Of a DNA stretch of 38,037 nucleotides, positions 15,991 to 27,179 are shown in pieces (within the stretch, counting starts at the first letter, position 1; each line of letters starts with the position of its first letter). The notes beneath the pieces were generated by a model. The model did not search any database. It was not told the origin of the DNA and was given only the letters and a program-made list of their open reading frames with translations. The DNA comes from an uncultured Cellvibrio sp. (GTDB taxonomy: Bacteria > Pseudomonadota > Gammaproteobacteria > Pseudomonadales > Cellvibrionaceae). The stretch covers positions 1 to 38,037 of the forward strand of contig CAMLML010000039.1 of the NCBI GenBank assembly GCA_946481095.1, read 5' to 3'. The translations under genes and the position numbers were made by a program.

Positions 15991-18849
15991 TTATAAAGCA
16001 CTGATTTTCTGAATTTGTTCGCGCAATTTTTCTACCGAAATTTTATTTTCAGCAACACGATTGCGTTCATTAGTCACTACTTCGACTGGTGCTTTTTCAA
16101 CAAAAGCCGCATTGCCCAGTTTGGTTTCGGTACGCTCAATATCTTGCGTTAACTTGTTCAATTCTTTTGTCAGTCGGGCAATTTCAGCATCTTTATCAAT
16201 AATGCCGGCCATTGGAACCAGAATTTCCATTTGACCTACAAGCGTCGTTGCAGACATGGGTTCTGCGTCGCCAGGGTTTAACCAGGTCACAGTTTCCAAT
16301 GACGCTAATTTTTTCAGAAATTGTTGATTGTCATGCAGGCGAGCTTGATCGTCTGCGCTGCCATTTTTAAATAAAACATGCAGATCTTTAGCTGGCGAAA
16401 TATTCATTTCACCGCGAATATTACGCACACCCAGAATAACAGCTTGCAGCCATTCAACATCTTTTAATGCTTGTTGATCAATTTTGCTTTCATCAGCAAC
16501 TGGATAGCGTGCCTGCATGATGGTTTCACCAGAAACACCCGCGAGCGGTTTAATTTTTTGCCAAATTTCTTCCGTGATAAAAGGCATTAAGGGATGGGTT
16601 AATCGCAAGGTTGTTTCGAGTACTCGAATTAACGTGCGGCGCGTACCTTTTTTACTGGCTTCGCTGCCTTCTGATTTATCAAATAATATGGGTTTTGATA
16701 ATTCCAGATACCAATCACAATACTCATTCCAGATAAATTCATAAATTGCTTGTGCGGCAAGATCCAGACGATAGGTATCCAATGCTTCTGTCACTTGTTT
16801 TTCTGCCAATTGCAGTTTGCTGATAATCCATTTGTCAGCGACAGATAATTCATAGTCGGTACTGCCACTTTGCCCGCAATCCTGATCTTCACATTGCATC
16901 AACACATAACGTGTTGCATTCCAGATTTTGTTGCAGAAATTGCGGTAACCTTCAACGCGCCCCATATCAAATTTAATATCGCGACCGGTTGAGGCAAGAG
17001 AGCAGAATGTAAATCGCAGCGCATCAGTGCCGTACGCCTGAATACCTTCCGGATATTCTTTACGGGTTTGCTTATCGATTTTTTGTGCATCTTTTGGATT
17101 CATCAAACCTGTAGTGCGTTTTTGCACCAAAGTTTCCAAATCGATACCGTCGATAATGTCGAGAGGATCAAGTACGTTACCTTTTGATTTCGACATTTTT
17201 TGACCCTGGCTATCTCGCACCAAGCCATGAACATAAACGGTTTTAAAAGGAATTTGCGATGAGCCATCAGGATTTTTGACCAGGTGCATGGTCATCATAA
17301 TCATGCGTGCAACCCAGAAGAAAATAATATCGAAACCGGTGACTAACAAATCCGTTGGATGAAATTTTTTCAAAAATTCGGTTTGCTCTGGCCAACCGAG
17401 TGTTGAGAACGTCCACAAGCCGGAACTGAACCAGGTATCGAGAACATCTTCATCCTGATTTAATGTAATTTCAGAACCGAGATTATATTTTTTGCGAACT
17501 TCTGTTTCATTTCGGCCTACATACACTTTACCGCTTGCGTCATACCAGGCAGGAATTCGGTGGCCCCACCAGAGCTGACGGCTGATGCACCAATCCTGGA
17601 TATCGCGCATCCAGGAAAAATACATATTTTCATATTGCTTGGGTACAAATTGAATGCGGCCATCTTCAACAGCAGCAATTGCCGGTTCTGCTAAAGGTTT
17701 TGTGCTCACATACCATTGATCTGTTAACCAGGGTTCAATCACAACGCCTGAACGATCACCACGCGGCACTTTCAATGCGTGATCATCAATTTTTTCCAAC
17801 AAGCCTGCAGCTTCAAAAGCAGACACAATTTGTTTGCGTGCTTCGTAACGGTCGAGACCGCCAAATTGCGCAGGCAAGAAATTATTGAGTTCAGAATTGA
17901 TGCTGCCATCCAGATTAAAAATCTGTGCTTGAGTAAGTACGGCTGCGTTTTTATCAAGTACGTTAATTAATGGCAGGTTGTGTCGCTTGCCAACTTCGTA
18001 GTCATTGAAATCATGTGCAGGTGTAATTTTTACGCAACCTGTTCCAAATTCACGATCAACATAATCATCCGCAACAATAGGAATTAAACGATTGACCAAG
18101 GGTAATAAAACAGATTTTCCAATTAAGGATTTATAACGCTCATCTTCCGGATGAACAGCAACAGCGCTGTCGCCCAACATGGTTTCGGGGCGAGTTGTCG
18201 CAACCACTAAATAATTTTTTCCTTCAGATGTTGTAGCGCCATCGGCTAACGGATAACGCAAATTCCAGAGAAAACCTTTTTCATCATGATTTTCAACTTC
18301 AAGATCAGAAATAGCAGTGTGTAATTTCGGATCCCAATTGACCAATCTTTTTCCGCGATAAATCAAACCATCTTCATACAAACGTACAAACGCTTCTTGA
18401 ACGGCTTTTGATAAGCCATCATCCATGGTGAAGCGTTCGCGAGACCAATCTACTGATGAACCCAATCGGCGAATTTGACGAGTGATAGTGCCGCCGGATT
18501 GCTCCTTCCATTCCCAGACTTTTTCGAGAAATTTTTCACGGCCGAGATCATGGCGGCTGATATTTTGTGCGGCTAATTGACGCTCAACTACCATTTGTGT
18601 GGCGATACCGGCATGGTCTGTACCGACTTGCCATAAAGTGTCATCACCTTTCATGCGTCGGTAACGAATTAATGCATCCATCACGGCATTGTTAAAACCA
18701 TGTCCCATGTGCAGGCTGCCAGTGACGTTGGGTGGCGGGATCATAATGCAATAAGGATTACCTTCACCCGCAGGTTTGAAGTAACCTTTTTCTTCCCAGG
18801 TTTGATACCACTCTCGTTCGATAGCATGGGGCTGATAAGTTTTTTCCAT
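15991..18849 (-). CDS. valS: Valyl-tRNA synthetase
   Basis: Class I synthetase that charges tRNA-Val and edits mischarged threonine. The 952-residue product has the normal length. Motifs: [13 protein letters not shown] with HMGH at 47-50, the CP1 editing domain (about 190-330, with [17 protein letters not shown]), [21 protein letters not shown] at 551-555, the anticodon-binding domain (about 660-800) and a C-terminal coiled-coil arm (about 885-950, Lys/Glu-rich). ATG 18849 gives the usual [28 protein letters not shown] start (short motif KTYQPHAIE). It is transcribed against folC and divergently from the malic-enzyme gene. Confidence 0.97.
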   Translation of the reverse strand: MEKTYQPHAIEREWYQTWEEKGYFKPAGEGNPYCIMIPPPNVTGSLHMGHGFNNAVMDALIRYRRMKGDDTLWQVGTDHAGIATQMVVERQLAAQNISRHDLGREKFLEKVWEWKEQSGGTITRQIRRLGSSVDWSRERFTMDDGLSKAVQEAFVRLYEDGLIYRGKRLVNWDPKLHTAISDLEVENHDEKGFLWNLRYPLADGATTSEGKNYLVVATTRPETMLGDSAVAVHPEDERYKSLIGKSVLLPLVNRLIPIVADDYVDREFGTGCVKITPAHDFNDYEVGKRHNLPLINVLDKNAAVLTQAQIFNLDGSINSELNNFLPAQFGGLDRYEARKQIVSAFEAAGLLEKIDDHALKVPRGDRSGVVIEPWLTDQWYVSTKPLAEPAIAAVEDGRIQFVPKQYENMYFSWMRDIQDWCISRQLWWGHRIPAWYDASGKVYVGRNETEVRKKYNLGSEITLNQDEDVLDTWFSSGLWTFSTLGWPEQTEFLKKFHPTDLLVTGFDIIFFWVARMIMMTMHLVKNPDGSSQIPFKTVYVHGLVRDSQGQKMSKSKGNVLDPLDIIDGIDLETLVQKRTTGLMNPKDAQKIDKQTRKEYPEGIQAYGTDALRFTFCSLASTGRDIKFDMGRVEGYRNFCNKIWNATRYVLMQCEDQDCGQSGSTDYELSVADKWIISKLQLAEKQVTEALDTYRLDLAAQAIYEFIWNEYCDWYLELSKPILFDKSEGSEASKKGTRRTLIRVLETTLRLTHPLMPFITEEIWQKIKPLAGVSGETIMQARYPVADESKIDQQALKDVEWLQAVILGVRNIRGEMNISPAKDLHVLFKNGSADDQARLHDNQQFLKKLASLETVTWLNPGDAEPMSATTLVGQMEILVPMAGIIDKDAEIARLTKELNKLTQDIERTETKLGNAAFVEKAPVEVVTNERNRVAENKISVEKLREQIQKISAL

Positions 18850-18978
18850 AGCGATAACAGACTCTTTCTGGTGTCCTCGTTTTCTGTATCAGTGAGGACG
18901 GAAATTGGATTAAAATCGGGTCGGCGATTATACAGTCTGTTTTTACGCTATTGTTAATGAAATATTCAATAAACCCGG

Positions 18979-20670
18979 ATGTTCCTTATGTCGAAAAAAC
19001 GCCCGATTTACATACCTTTTGCAGGGCCTGCCTTATTGGAATCTGCGTTGCTCAATAAAGGCAGTGCATTTACCCAACGCGAGCGACAACAATTTAATCT
19101 GGAAGGACTTTTACCTTACAACATTGAAACCATTGAAGAACAGGAATCGCGCCTGTACCAACAGCTGTGTTCATTTCATAATCCACTCGATAAACATATT
19201 TATTTGCGCAATATTCAGGACATTAACGAAACGGCCTATTACAAATTGGTGGTGAACCATCTCCAGGAAATTATGCCGTTGATTTACACCCCGACCGTAG
19301 GGCAAGCCTGTCAGCAATTTTCAAAAATTTATCGCCGCAAAAGAGGTTTGTTTATTTCCTGGCCTGATCGTGATCGTATCGATGATATTTTGCAAAATGC
19401 GACCAAACATAATGTGAAAGTAGTGGTGGTCACTGATGGTGAACGCATTCTGGGATTGGGAGATCAAGGTATTGGCGGAATGGGAATTCCCATCGGAAAA
19501 TTATGTTTGTATACCGCATGTGGTGGCATCAGCCCTGCGCATACTTTGCCAATTACTCTGGATGTTGGCACTAATAATACCGCGCTGCTGGATGATCCTA
19601 TGTACATGGGTTGGCGGCATCCGCGAATTGATGGCGATGATTATTATGAATTTGTGGATTTATTTATTCAGGCATTGAAGCGTCGTTGGCCAAAAGCATT
19701 GTTGCAGTTTGAAGATTTTGCCTTGGATCATGCAACACCTTTGCTGCAACGTTATCGCGATGAGCTTTGTTGTTTTAACGATGATATCCAGGGTACAGCT
19801 GCGGTTGCAGTTGGCACATTATTGTCGGCCTGTAATGCAAAAAAAGAAAAGTTATGTGATCAACGAATTGTATTTGCGGGGGCGGGTTCAGCGGGTTGTG
19901 GAATTGCGGATCACATAGTTAAACAAATGGTGCGCGAGGGTTTAACAGAGGGGCAAGCGCGCTCACAGATTTTTTTGTTTAGCAAAGATGGATTGTTGCA
20001 AAATTCCACGCCAAATTTGTTGGAGTTTCAACGGCCTTTTGTTACAAAAGATGATGTGGTTGCGTCTTGGGGATTGGGGCAATCTATCAGCTTGCAGGAT
20101 TTGGTCATCTGCGCCAAACCCACGGTTCTAATCGGTGTTTCAGGGCAGCCAGGTCTGTTTACGAAAACGATTATCGAATCGCTGAATCGATTTTCAACTC
20201 GCCCTGTCGTTTTGGCTTTATCGAATCCCAATTCAAAAGTTGAGGCCCAGCCTGCGGATATTTTACGTTGGACAAATGGCGATGCATTGGTGGCTACCGG
20301 TAGTCCATTTGATGCAGTTGATATGGGTGACAAAGTGGTTGAGATTGCCCAGTGCAACAACAGTTATATTTTTCCTGGCCTTGGTTTGGGCGTTGTAGCT
20401 TCAAATGCCAACCGCATCACAGATAATATGATGATGGCCGCCAGCAGTGCATTGGCAGAAGAGTCGCCGACAAGTGCTGATCCTGAAGGCGCTTTACTTC
20501 CACCTCTGTCAGAAATTCGACAAGTAAGCCGAAAAATTGCGTTAGCTGTCTATCGACAGGCAATTGTTGACGGGGTGGCTTTGCCTGTTCCTGATGAATT
20601 ATTACCCGAAGTGATTGAAAAACATTTTTGGATACCGGAATACAGAGAATATCGAAGAACTTCTTTCTAA
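18979..20670 (+). CDS. maeA: NAD-dependent malic enzyme (malate dehydrogenase, decarboxylating)
   Basis: Oxidative decarboxylation of malate to pyruvate with NAD+. The 563-residue product closely resembles E. coli Mae[49 protein letters not shown], the catalytic [21 protein letters not shown] region, [26 protein letters not shown] and the Rossmann motif [13 protein letters not shown]. The C-terminus ends [10 protein letters not shown], as in MaeA. ATG 18979 and ATG 18988 are both possible starts; neither has a clear Shine-Dalgarno. NADP specificity is less likely because this is the MaeA rather than the larger MaeB architecture. Confidence 0.94.
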   Translation: MFLMSKKRPIYIPFAGPALLESALLNKGSAFTQRERQQFNLEGLLPYNIETIEEQESRLYQQLCSFHNPLDKHIYLRNIQDINETAYYKLVVNHLQEIMPLIYTPTVGQACQQFSKIYRRKRGLFISWPDRDRIDDILQNATKHNVKVVVVTDGERILGLGDQGIGGMGIPIGKLCLYTACGGISPAHTLPITLDVGTNNTALLDDPMYMGWRHPRIDGDDYYEFVDLFIQALKRRWPKALLQFEDFALDHATPLLQRYRDELCCFNDDIQGTAAVAVGTLLSACNAKKEKLCDQRIVFAGAGSAGCGIADHIVKQMVREGLTEGQARSQIFLFSKDGLLQNSTPNLLEFQRPFVTKDDVVASWGLGQSISLQDLVICAKPTVLIGVSGQPGLFTKTIIESLNRFSTRPVVLALSNPNSKVEAQPADILRWTNGDALVATGSPFDAVDMGDKVVEIAQCNNSYIFPGLGLGVVASNANRITDNMMMAASSALAEESPTSADPEGALLPPLSEIRQVSRKIALAVYRQAIVDGVALPVPDELLPEVIEKHFWIPEYREYRRTSF

Positions 20671-20929
20671 TTTGCAGGTCTTGTGTACATAAAAATTGTT
20701 TTCAGTAACTCTGGCCTTGGACTATTTTGTACATGTGCTAGTCTGAAAATTGAGTTGGAACCTGTTTCGAGTCAATGTCGTGAAGTTCGACAAAATTATT
20801 TGAAGAGTTTAATGCCATGGGCTATATCGTTTCTTGGAAGACTCATGCACAATAGCGCCGTTTTTAACTTGTATTATGTTTAACCCTACAATCATCGATC
20901 ACAAGAGCTGTTCGATAAAGGACTAAAAC
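20671..20929 (+). other. Intergenic region between maeA and the yjbR-like gene
   Basis: 259 bases. It holds two TGTACA sites (near 20683 and 20728) in AT-rich surroundings and a candidate TATTAT -10 near 20874 without a clear -35. A 66-codon frame can be drawn from 20683, but nothing supports it as a gene. No terminator for maeA is evident. Confidence 0.5.
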
Positions 20930-21295
20930 ATGGATTTTTTGACTACCCAACAATATTTATTGAGCAAGCATCAATCGAAAGAAATGTTCCCTTCGGGGCA
21001 ACAGGATCTGGCGGTTTATAAAGTTTGCCATAAAATGTTTGCTACCCTCACTGCCGAAGGCGGTGTGCCGAGGGTTAGCCTTAAATGTGATCCCGATTTG
21101 GCGATCCAATTGCGTGAACAATATCCTGCGGTACACCCCGGGTTCCAGATGAATAAAAAACATTGGAACACCATTATGTTGGACGGTTCTATCCCTCCTG
21201 CACAGATTCAACGTATGATTGATCATTCCTATCAGTTGATCGTTGATAATCTGCCAGGCAATGAGCGTGATGCTTTGTTGGCCTCTAAATCCTGA
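20930..21295 (+). CDS. MmcQ/YjbR-family protein
   Basis: A 121-residue protein of the YjbR/MmcQ family, small cytoplasmic proteins with a CyaY-like fold and suspected DNA binding. Seen: LLSKHQSKEMFPSGQQDLAVYKVCHKMFA at the N-terminus (short motifs EMFPSGQQDLAVYKV), RVSLKCDPDLAIQLREQYP in the middle, then GFQMNKKHWNTIMLDGSIP and a C-terminal helix DHSYQLIVDNLP, all typical. GGACTAAAAC precedes ATG 20930. The stop lies within a 9-bp inverted repeat. The biological role of the family is not established. Confidence 0.85.
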   Translation: MDFLTTQQYLLSKHQSKEMFPSGQQDLAVYKVCHKMFATLTAEGGVPRVSLKCDPDLAIQLREQYPAVHPGFQMNKKHWNTIMLDGSIPPAQIQRMIDHSYQLIVDNLPGNERDALLASKS

Positions 21296-21302
21296 GGCCA
21301 AC
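21277..21302 (+). repeat. Inverted repeat across the yjbR-like stop codon
   Basis: GTTGGCCTC (21277-21285) and GAGGCCAAC (21294-21302) are perfect 9-bp arms around TAAATCCT; the TGA stop lies at 21293-21295. No T tract follows, so it is at best a weak terminator or a 3'-end-stabilising stem. Confidence 0.55.
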
Positions 21303-21357
21303 ACTTCTGCTATAGTCTTCATCGATCATAATTTTTCAGTGCTGAGCGAGAATTATT

Positions 21358-21957
21358 TTGGATGCGGATTTTTCCTTTGCTGGTGTCAGTCATACAGAAG
21401 CTACTTTCAATTCGTCGTTGGGCAACAGACTCAGGGTGTTGCGTGAAGCCTTTGGTCTATCGCAGCGGGAATTGGCCAAGCGAGCTGGCATTACCAATAG
21501 CAATATATCGATGATAGAACAGGGTCAGGTGAGCCCCAGCATCCAGAATTTACATAAAATTCTGGATGCGTTTCCCATGACCCTGGCTGAATTCTTTTCC
21601 TGTAATTTGATTCCTGATCAAACGCCTGTTATCAGAGCCAGGGATATTGCTGCCAACGCCCGCACTTCGGCAGAAGGTGTGTTGATTTATCAGTTATCAC
21701 AAGCGGGTTTAATCAAGCAGATAAGCCTATCGCGTCAATTTTTTCCGGCAAAAAGCCAGGTCGCCATGAAAGTTGCTGACCAGGACATTGCAGCCTGGGT
21801 GATTTCGGGTGAATTGGATTTGCATTTGGCAACACAGGTTTTTAAAGTCGAAAAAGGTGATGGCTTTTATATAAAACGTGAGCAAATCTATTCCTTTGCA
21901 AATCCTTATGCCGAGATTGCCGAAGTGGTACTGGCCAGTATGGTTTCAAACCAATAA
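21358..21957 (+). CDS. XRE-family regulator with C-terminal cupin domain
   Basis: 199 residues: a Cro/C1-type helix-turn-helix at about 20-75 (LGNRLRVLREAFGLSQRELAKRAG, ITNSNISMIEQGQVSPSIQNL, LHKILDAFPMTLAEFF) and a double-stranded beta-helix cupin at about 120-195 (AWVISGELDLHLATQVFKVEKGDGFYIKREQIYSFANP, seen as short motifs GELDLHL and KGDGFYIKREQIYSFANP). This is the PuuR/YdcN layout, in which the cupin senses a small ligand. TTG 21358 has GCGAG 7 nt upstream; a start farther in would cut into the HTH. It precedes fadB by 47 nt on the same strand, so it may regulate, or be cotranscribed with, beta-oxidation genes (inference). Confidence 0.88.
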   Translation: MDADFSFAGVSHTEATFNSSLGNRLRVLREAFGLSQRELAKRAGITNSNISMIEQGQVSPSIQNLHKILDAFPMTLAEFFSCNLIPDQTPVIRARDIAANARTSAEGVLIYQLSQAGLIKQISLSRQFFPAKSQVAMKVADQDIAAWVISGELDLHLATQVFKVEKGDGFYIKREQIYSFANPYAEIAEVVLASMVSNQ

Positions 21958-22004
21958 TAATTGGCTACACTCAACCAAACATAAACTAACCAAGAGATGA
22001 CCCT

Positions 22005-25342
<3,338 letters not shown>

Positions 25343-25350
25343 CCTTAGTT

Positions 25351-25401
25351 AAACCCCGCAGCCGGTGGTAGAATGTCGGCGCTTTCCTGCTGCGGGGGTT
25401 T
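25351..25401 (+). promoter_or_regulatory. Long-range hairpin between fadA and the next gene
   Basis: AAACCCCGCAGC (25351-25362) pairs with GCTGCGGGGGTTT (25389-25401), a 12-bp stem with one extra G and a 26-nt loop. The 3' arm contains the G-rich stretch that serves as ribosome-binding site for ATG 25403, and the stem ends in T residues. It may be a fadA terminator, a translational lid or both. TAGAAT (25369-25374) inside the loop could be a -10 box. Confidence 0.55.
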
Positions 25402-25402
25402 T

Positions 25403-25657
25403 ATGTCTTCTTCTTTGTATGAGATTGTTGAGTTGCCTGATGGTGATGTAGTTTTGCGTCGTGTTGACGACGAAGACGCTGAGCCTCTCGTTAAAATTCA
25501 TTTTTCCAGTGAGTCGCTGGATTATCTGGGTGAGTCAAAATTTGCGATTGCCAGAGCTATGATTGAAGCCGGTATGGATGCAGCAAATGATGAAACACAG
25601 GAAGACAATCCAGACCCATCCTATGAAGATCAGTTGGAAGGTTACTTACTGCATTAA
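25403..25657 (+). CDS. Small conserved acidic protein of unknown function
   Basis: An 84-residue acidic protein (MSSSLYEIVELPDGDVVLRRVDDE..., many Asp and Glu) that I recall as a conserved hypothetical of Pseudomonas-like bacteria. I choose ATG 25403 over a start at 25373 because the G-rich stretch 25394-25398 is close upstream and the shorter form starts at the conserved LYEIVELPDGDVVLRR. The first 40 residues look like short strands, the middle (FAIARAMIEAGMDAA) like a helix, and the tail is disordered and acidic. No signal peptide, membrane segment or known domain. It may be cotranscribed with fadBA; its function cannot be stated. Confidence 0.8.
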   Translation: MSSSLYEIVELPDGDVVLRRVDDEDAEPLVKIHFSSESLDYLGESKFAIARAMIEAGMDAANDETQEDNPDPSYEDQLEGYLLH

Positions 25658-25814
25658 GAGTGCCTGCTTTTTTCTTTTCCGATTATTCCTTCATGGCAGT
25701 TATTTACACCTGTCCAATCAATTAAATTCAATAAATTGAATCCAATAAAAAGTTACCCCTTCAAAAATTAAGTTGATATTATCCCCGGCTATAAAAGTCG
25801 CAAGAGATACATTA

Positions 25815-26714
25815 ATGACTCATTTTTCTACTCTGGGCTTGATCGGCCATCTCAACAATGAACGGGCTGTTTATTCAATTAAGCGCTTGATTCAATTCTT
25901 GCAGAAACAACAAAAACATTTCGTGTTGGAAGCAGACACGGCAGAATTAATTGATGATAAGGCTCTGGTACAGGCCGCCGAACAAATTGCTGAAATTGAT
26001 ACTTTGGGGCAATTGTGTGATTTGGTTGTGGTAGTCGGGGGTGATGGAAGTTTGTTAAGAGCCGGGCGTGCTATGGCGCAGTATCAGGTTCCATTGTTGG
26101 GAATCAATCGTGGGCGTCTTGGGTTTTTGACCGATATTTTGCCTGACGATATTGAAAGCAAAGTGGAAGATGTTTTAAACGGAAAATATATTTCAGAAAA
26201 ACGTTTTTTGCTGGATATGAATGTCATGCGTGGCACTGACATTATTGCAACTGCATCAGCCATGAATGATGTGGTGCTGCATCCCGGTAAATTTGTGCAT
26301 ATGCTGCAATTTGAAATTTATGTTGATGGTGATTTCGTTACCAGCCAGCGGGCTGATGGTGTGATTGTGTCAACACCAACCGGGTCAACAGCCTATTCAC
26401 TCAGTGGCGGTGGTCCAATTTTACATCCCAAGCTGGATGCGATTGCATTAGTGCCGATGAACCCCCATACACTCAGCAGCCGTCCGATGGTGGTTCCAGG
26501 TGGATCGGAGATTCGTGTAGTGGTGGGTGAACATTCCCGTGCATTACCTATGGTGACTTGTGATGGTGCCACTCATGCAGAAGTGCAAACAGGTGATGCG
26601 ATAGTGATTAATAAAAAACCGCAATTGTTGGAATTGTTTCATCCTGAAGATTACAATTTTTTTGAGCGTTGTCGTTCCAAGTTGGGCTGGGGCGGTCATC
26701 TATTGGATAATTAA
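25815..26714 (+). CDS. nadK: NAD kinase
   Basis: Phosphorylates NAD+ to NADP+. The product has 299 residues from ATG 25815 (MTHFSTLGLIGHLNNERAV); the open frame reaches back to 25773, but that extension has no homology I recognise. The nucleotide-binding GGDGS motif lies at 75-79, with Asp77 as presumed catalytic residue. GINRGRLGFLTDI, NDVVLHPG, the RADGVIVSTPTGSTAYSLSGGGPI region (visible as ADGVIVSTPTGSTAYSL) and PHTLSSRPMVVP complete the family pattern. The yeaC-like gene follows after 2 nt, indicating cotranscription. Confidence 0.95.
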   Translation: MTHFSTLGLIGHLNNERAVYSIKRLIQFLQKQQKHFVLEADTAELIDDKALVQAAEQIAEIDTLGQLCDLVVVVGGDGSLLRAGRAMAQYQVPLLGINRGRLGFLTDILPDDIESKVEDVLNGKYISEKRFLLDMNVMRGTDIIATASAMNDVVLHPGKFVHMLQFEIYVDGDFVTSQRADGVIVSTPTGSTAYSLSGGGPILHPKLDAIALVPMNPHTLSSRPMVVPGGSEIRVVVGEHSRALPMVTCDGATHAEVQTGDAIVINKKPQLLELFHPEDYNFFERCRSKLGWGGHLLDN

Positions 26715-26716
26715 TT

Positions 26717-26989
26717 ATGATGAACCTGCAAGAATTATTATCAAGTTTAACGCCGGAAATTTATCAAAATTTAAAGCGTGCTGTGGAATTGGGAAAATGG
26801 CCAGATGGCAATCGTTTGTCATCAGAGCAACGACAACTATGTATGCAAGCCATGATTGCTTACGAGCACAAACATTTACCGCCGGAACAGCACACAGGTT
26901 ATATACCACCAGAGCCGCATACATTTTGTGGTGATGAAGATCATGACCATGATCATGCACAGAGTGAGAAGCCGATTAAGTGGGTGTGA
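26717..26989 (+). CDS. YeaC-like DUF1315 protein
   Basis: 90 residues of the DUF1315 family (E. coli YeaC). The N-terminal part (LLSSLTPEIYQNLKRAVELGKWPDGNRLSSEQRQLCMQAMIAYE, with the family signature ELGKWPDGNRL) is followed by the conserved HLPPEQHTGYIP and a histidine-aspartate-rich tail (GDEDHDHDHAQ) that could bind metal. ATG 26717 (or 26720) lies 2 nt after the nadK stop. No function is known; the nadK-yeaC pairing also occurs in Pseudomonas as I recall it. Confidence 0.85.
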   Translation: MMNLQELLSSLTPEIYQNLKRAVELGKWPDGNRLSSEQRQLCMQAMIAYEHKHLPPEQHTGYIPPEPHTFCGDEDHDHDHAQSEKPIKWV

Positions 26990-26995
26990 ATTAAA

Positions 26996-27034
26996 CACCC
27001 TCTCCCCAACCCTCTCCCATCAAGGGAGAGGGGG
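26996..27034 (+). repeat. C-rich palindromic repeat, copy A1
   Basis: CCCTCTCCC (27010-27018) pairs with GGGAGAGGG (27024-27032) around ATCAA, and a further CCCTCTCCCC half-copy precedes it at about 26998-27007. With A2 it forms an inverted pair between the yeaC-like gene and pepN. Confidence 0.8.
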
Positions 27035-27110
27035 CAGATTGAAGTTCTGAAGGAAAGAAAGGTAAATTCGAAAATTGTAAGATTAAGTAGTCGATCGAAC
27101 AAAACTGCGT

Positions 27111-27149
27111 CCCCTCTCCCCTTGTGGGAGAGGGGCAGGGGAGAGGGGT
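27111..27149 (-). repeat. C-rich palindromic repeat, copy A2, inverted relative to A1
   Basis: CCCCTCTCCC (27111-27120) pairs with GGGAGAGGGG (27126-27135) around CTTGT; the extra half-copy (GGGGAGAGGGG) lies on the 3' side, so the unit is reversed relative to A1. The 76 nt between A1 and A2 hold no gene. Confidence 0.8.
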
Positions 27150-27179
27150 AAGAAAATTTAAATTTTTTCAGGATTCAAT

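Noticed and set aside
20683..20883. 66-residue frame between maeA and the yjbR-like gene
   Set aside because: GTG start without ribosome-binding site, no recognisable domain, and AT-rich sequence typical of intergenic DNA.
21277..21302. Perfect 9-bp inverted repeat across the yjbR-like stop codon as a terminator
   Set aside because: There is no T tract, so I list it only as an inverted repeat.
26996..27149. CRISPR-like array in the C-rich repeats before pepN
   Set aside because: Only two units, in opposite orientation and with a single unrelated 76-nt gap; no cas genes nearby. It is an inverted repeat pair.
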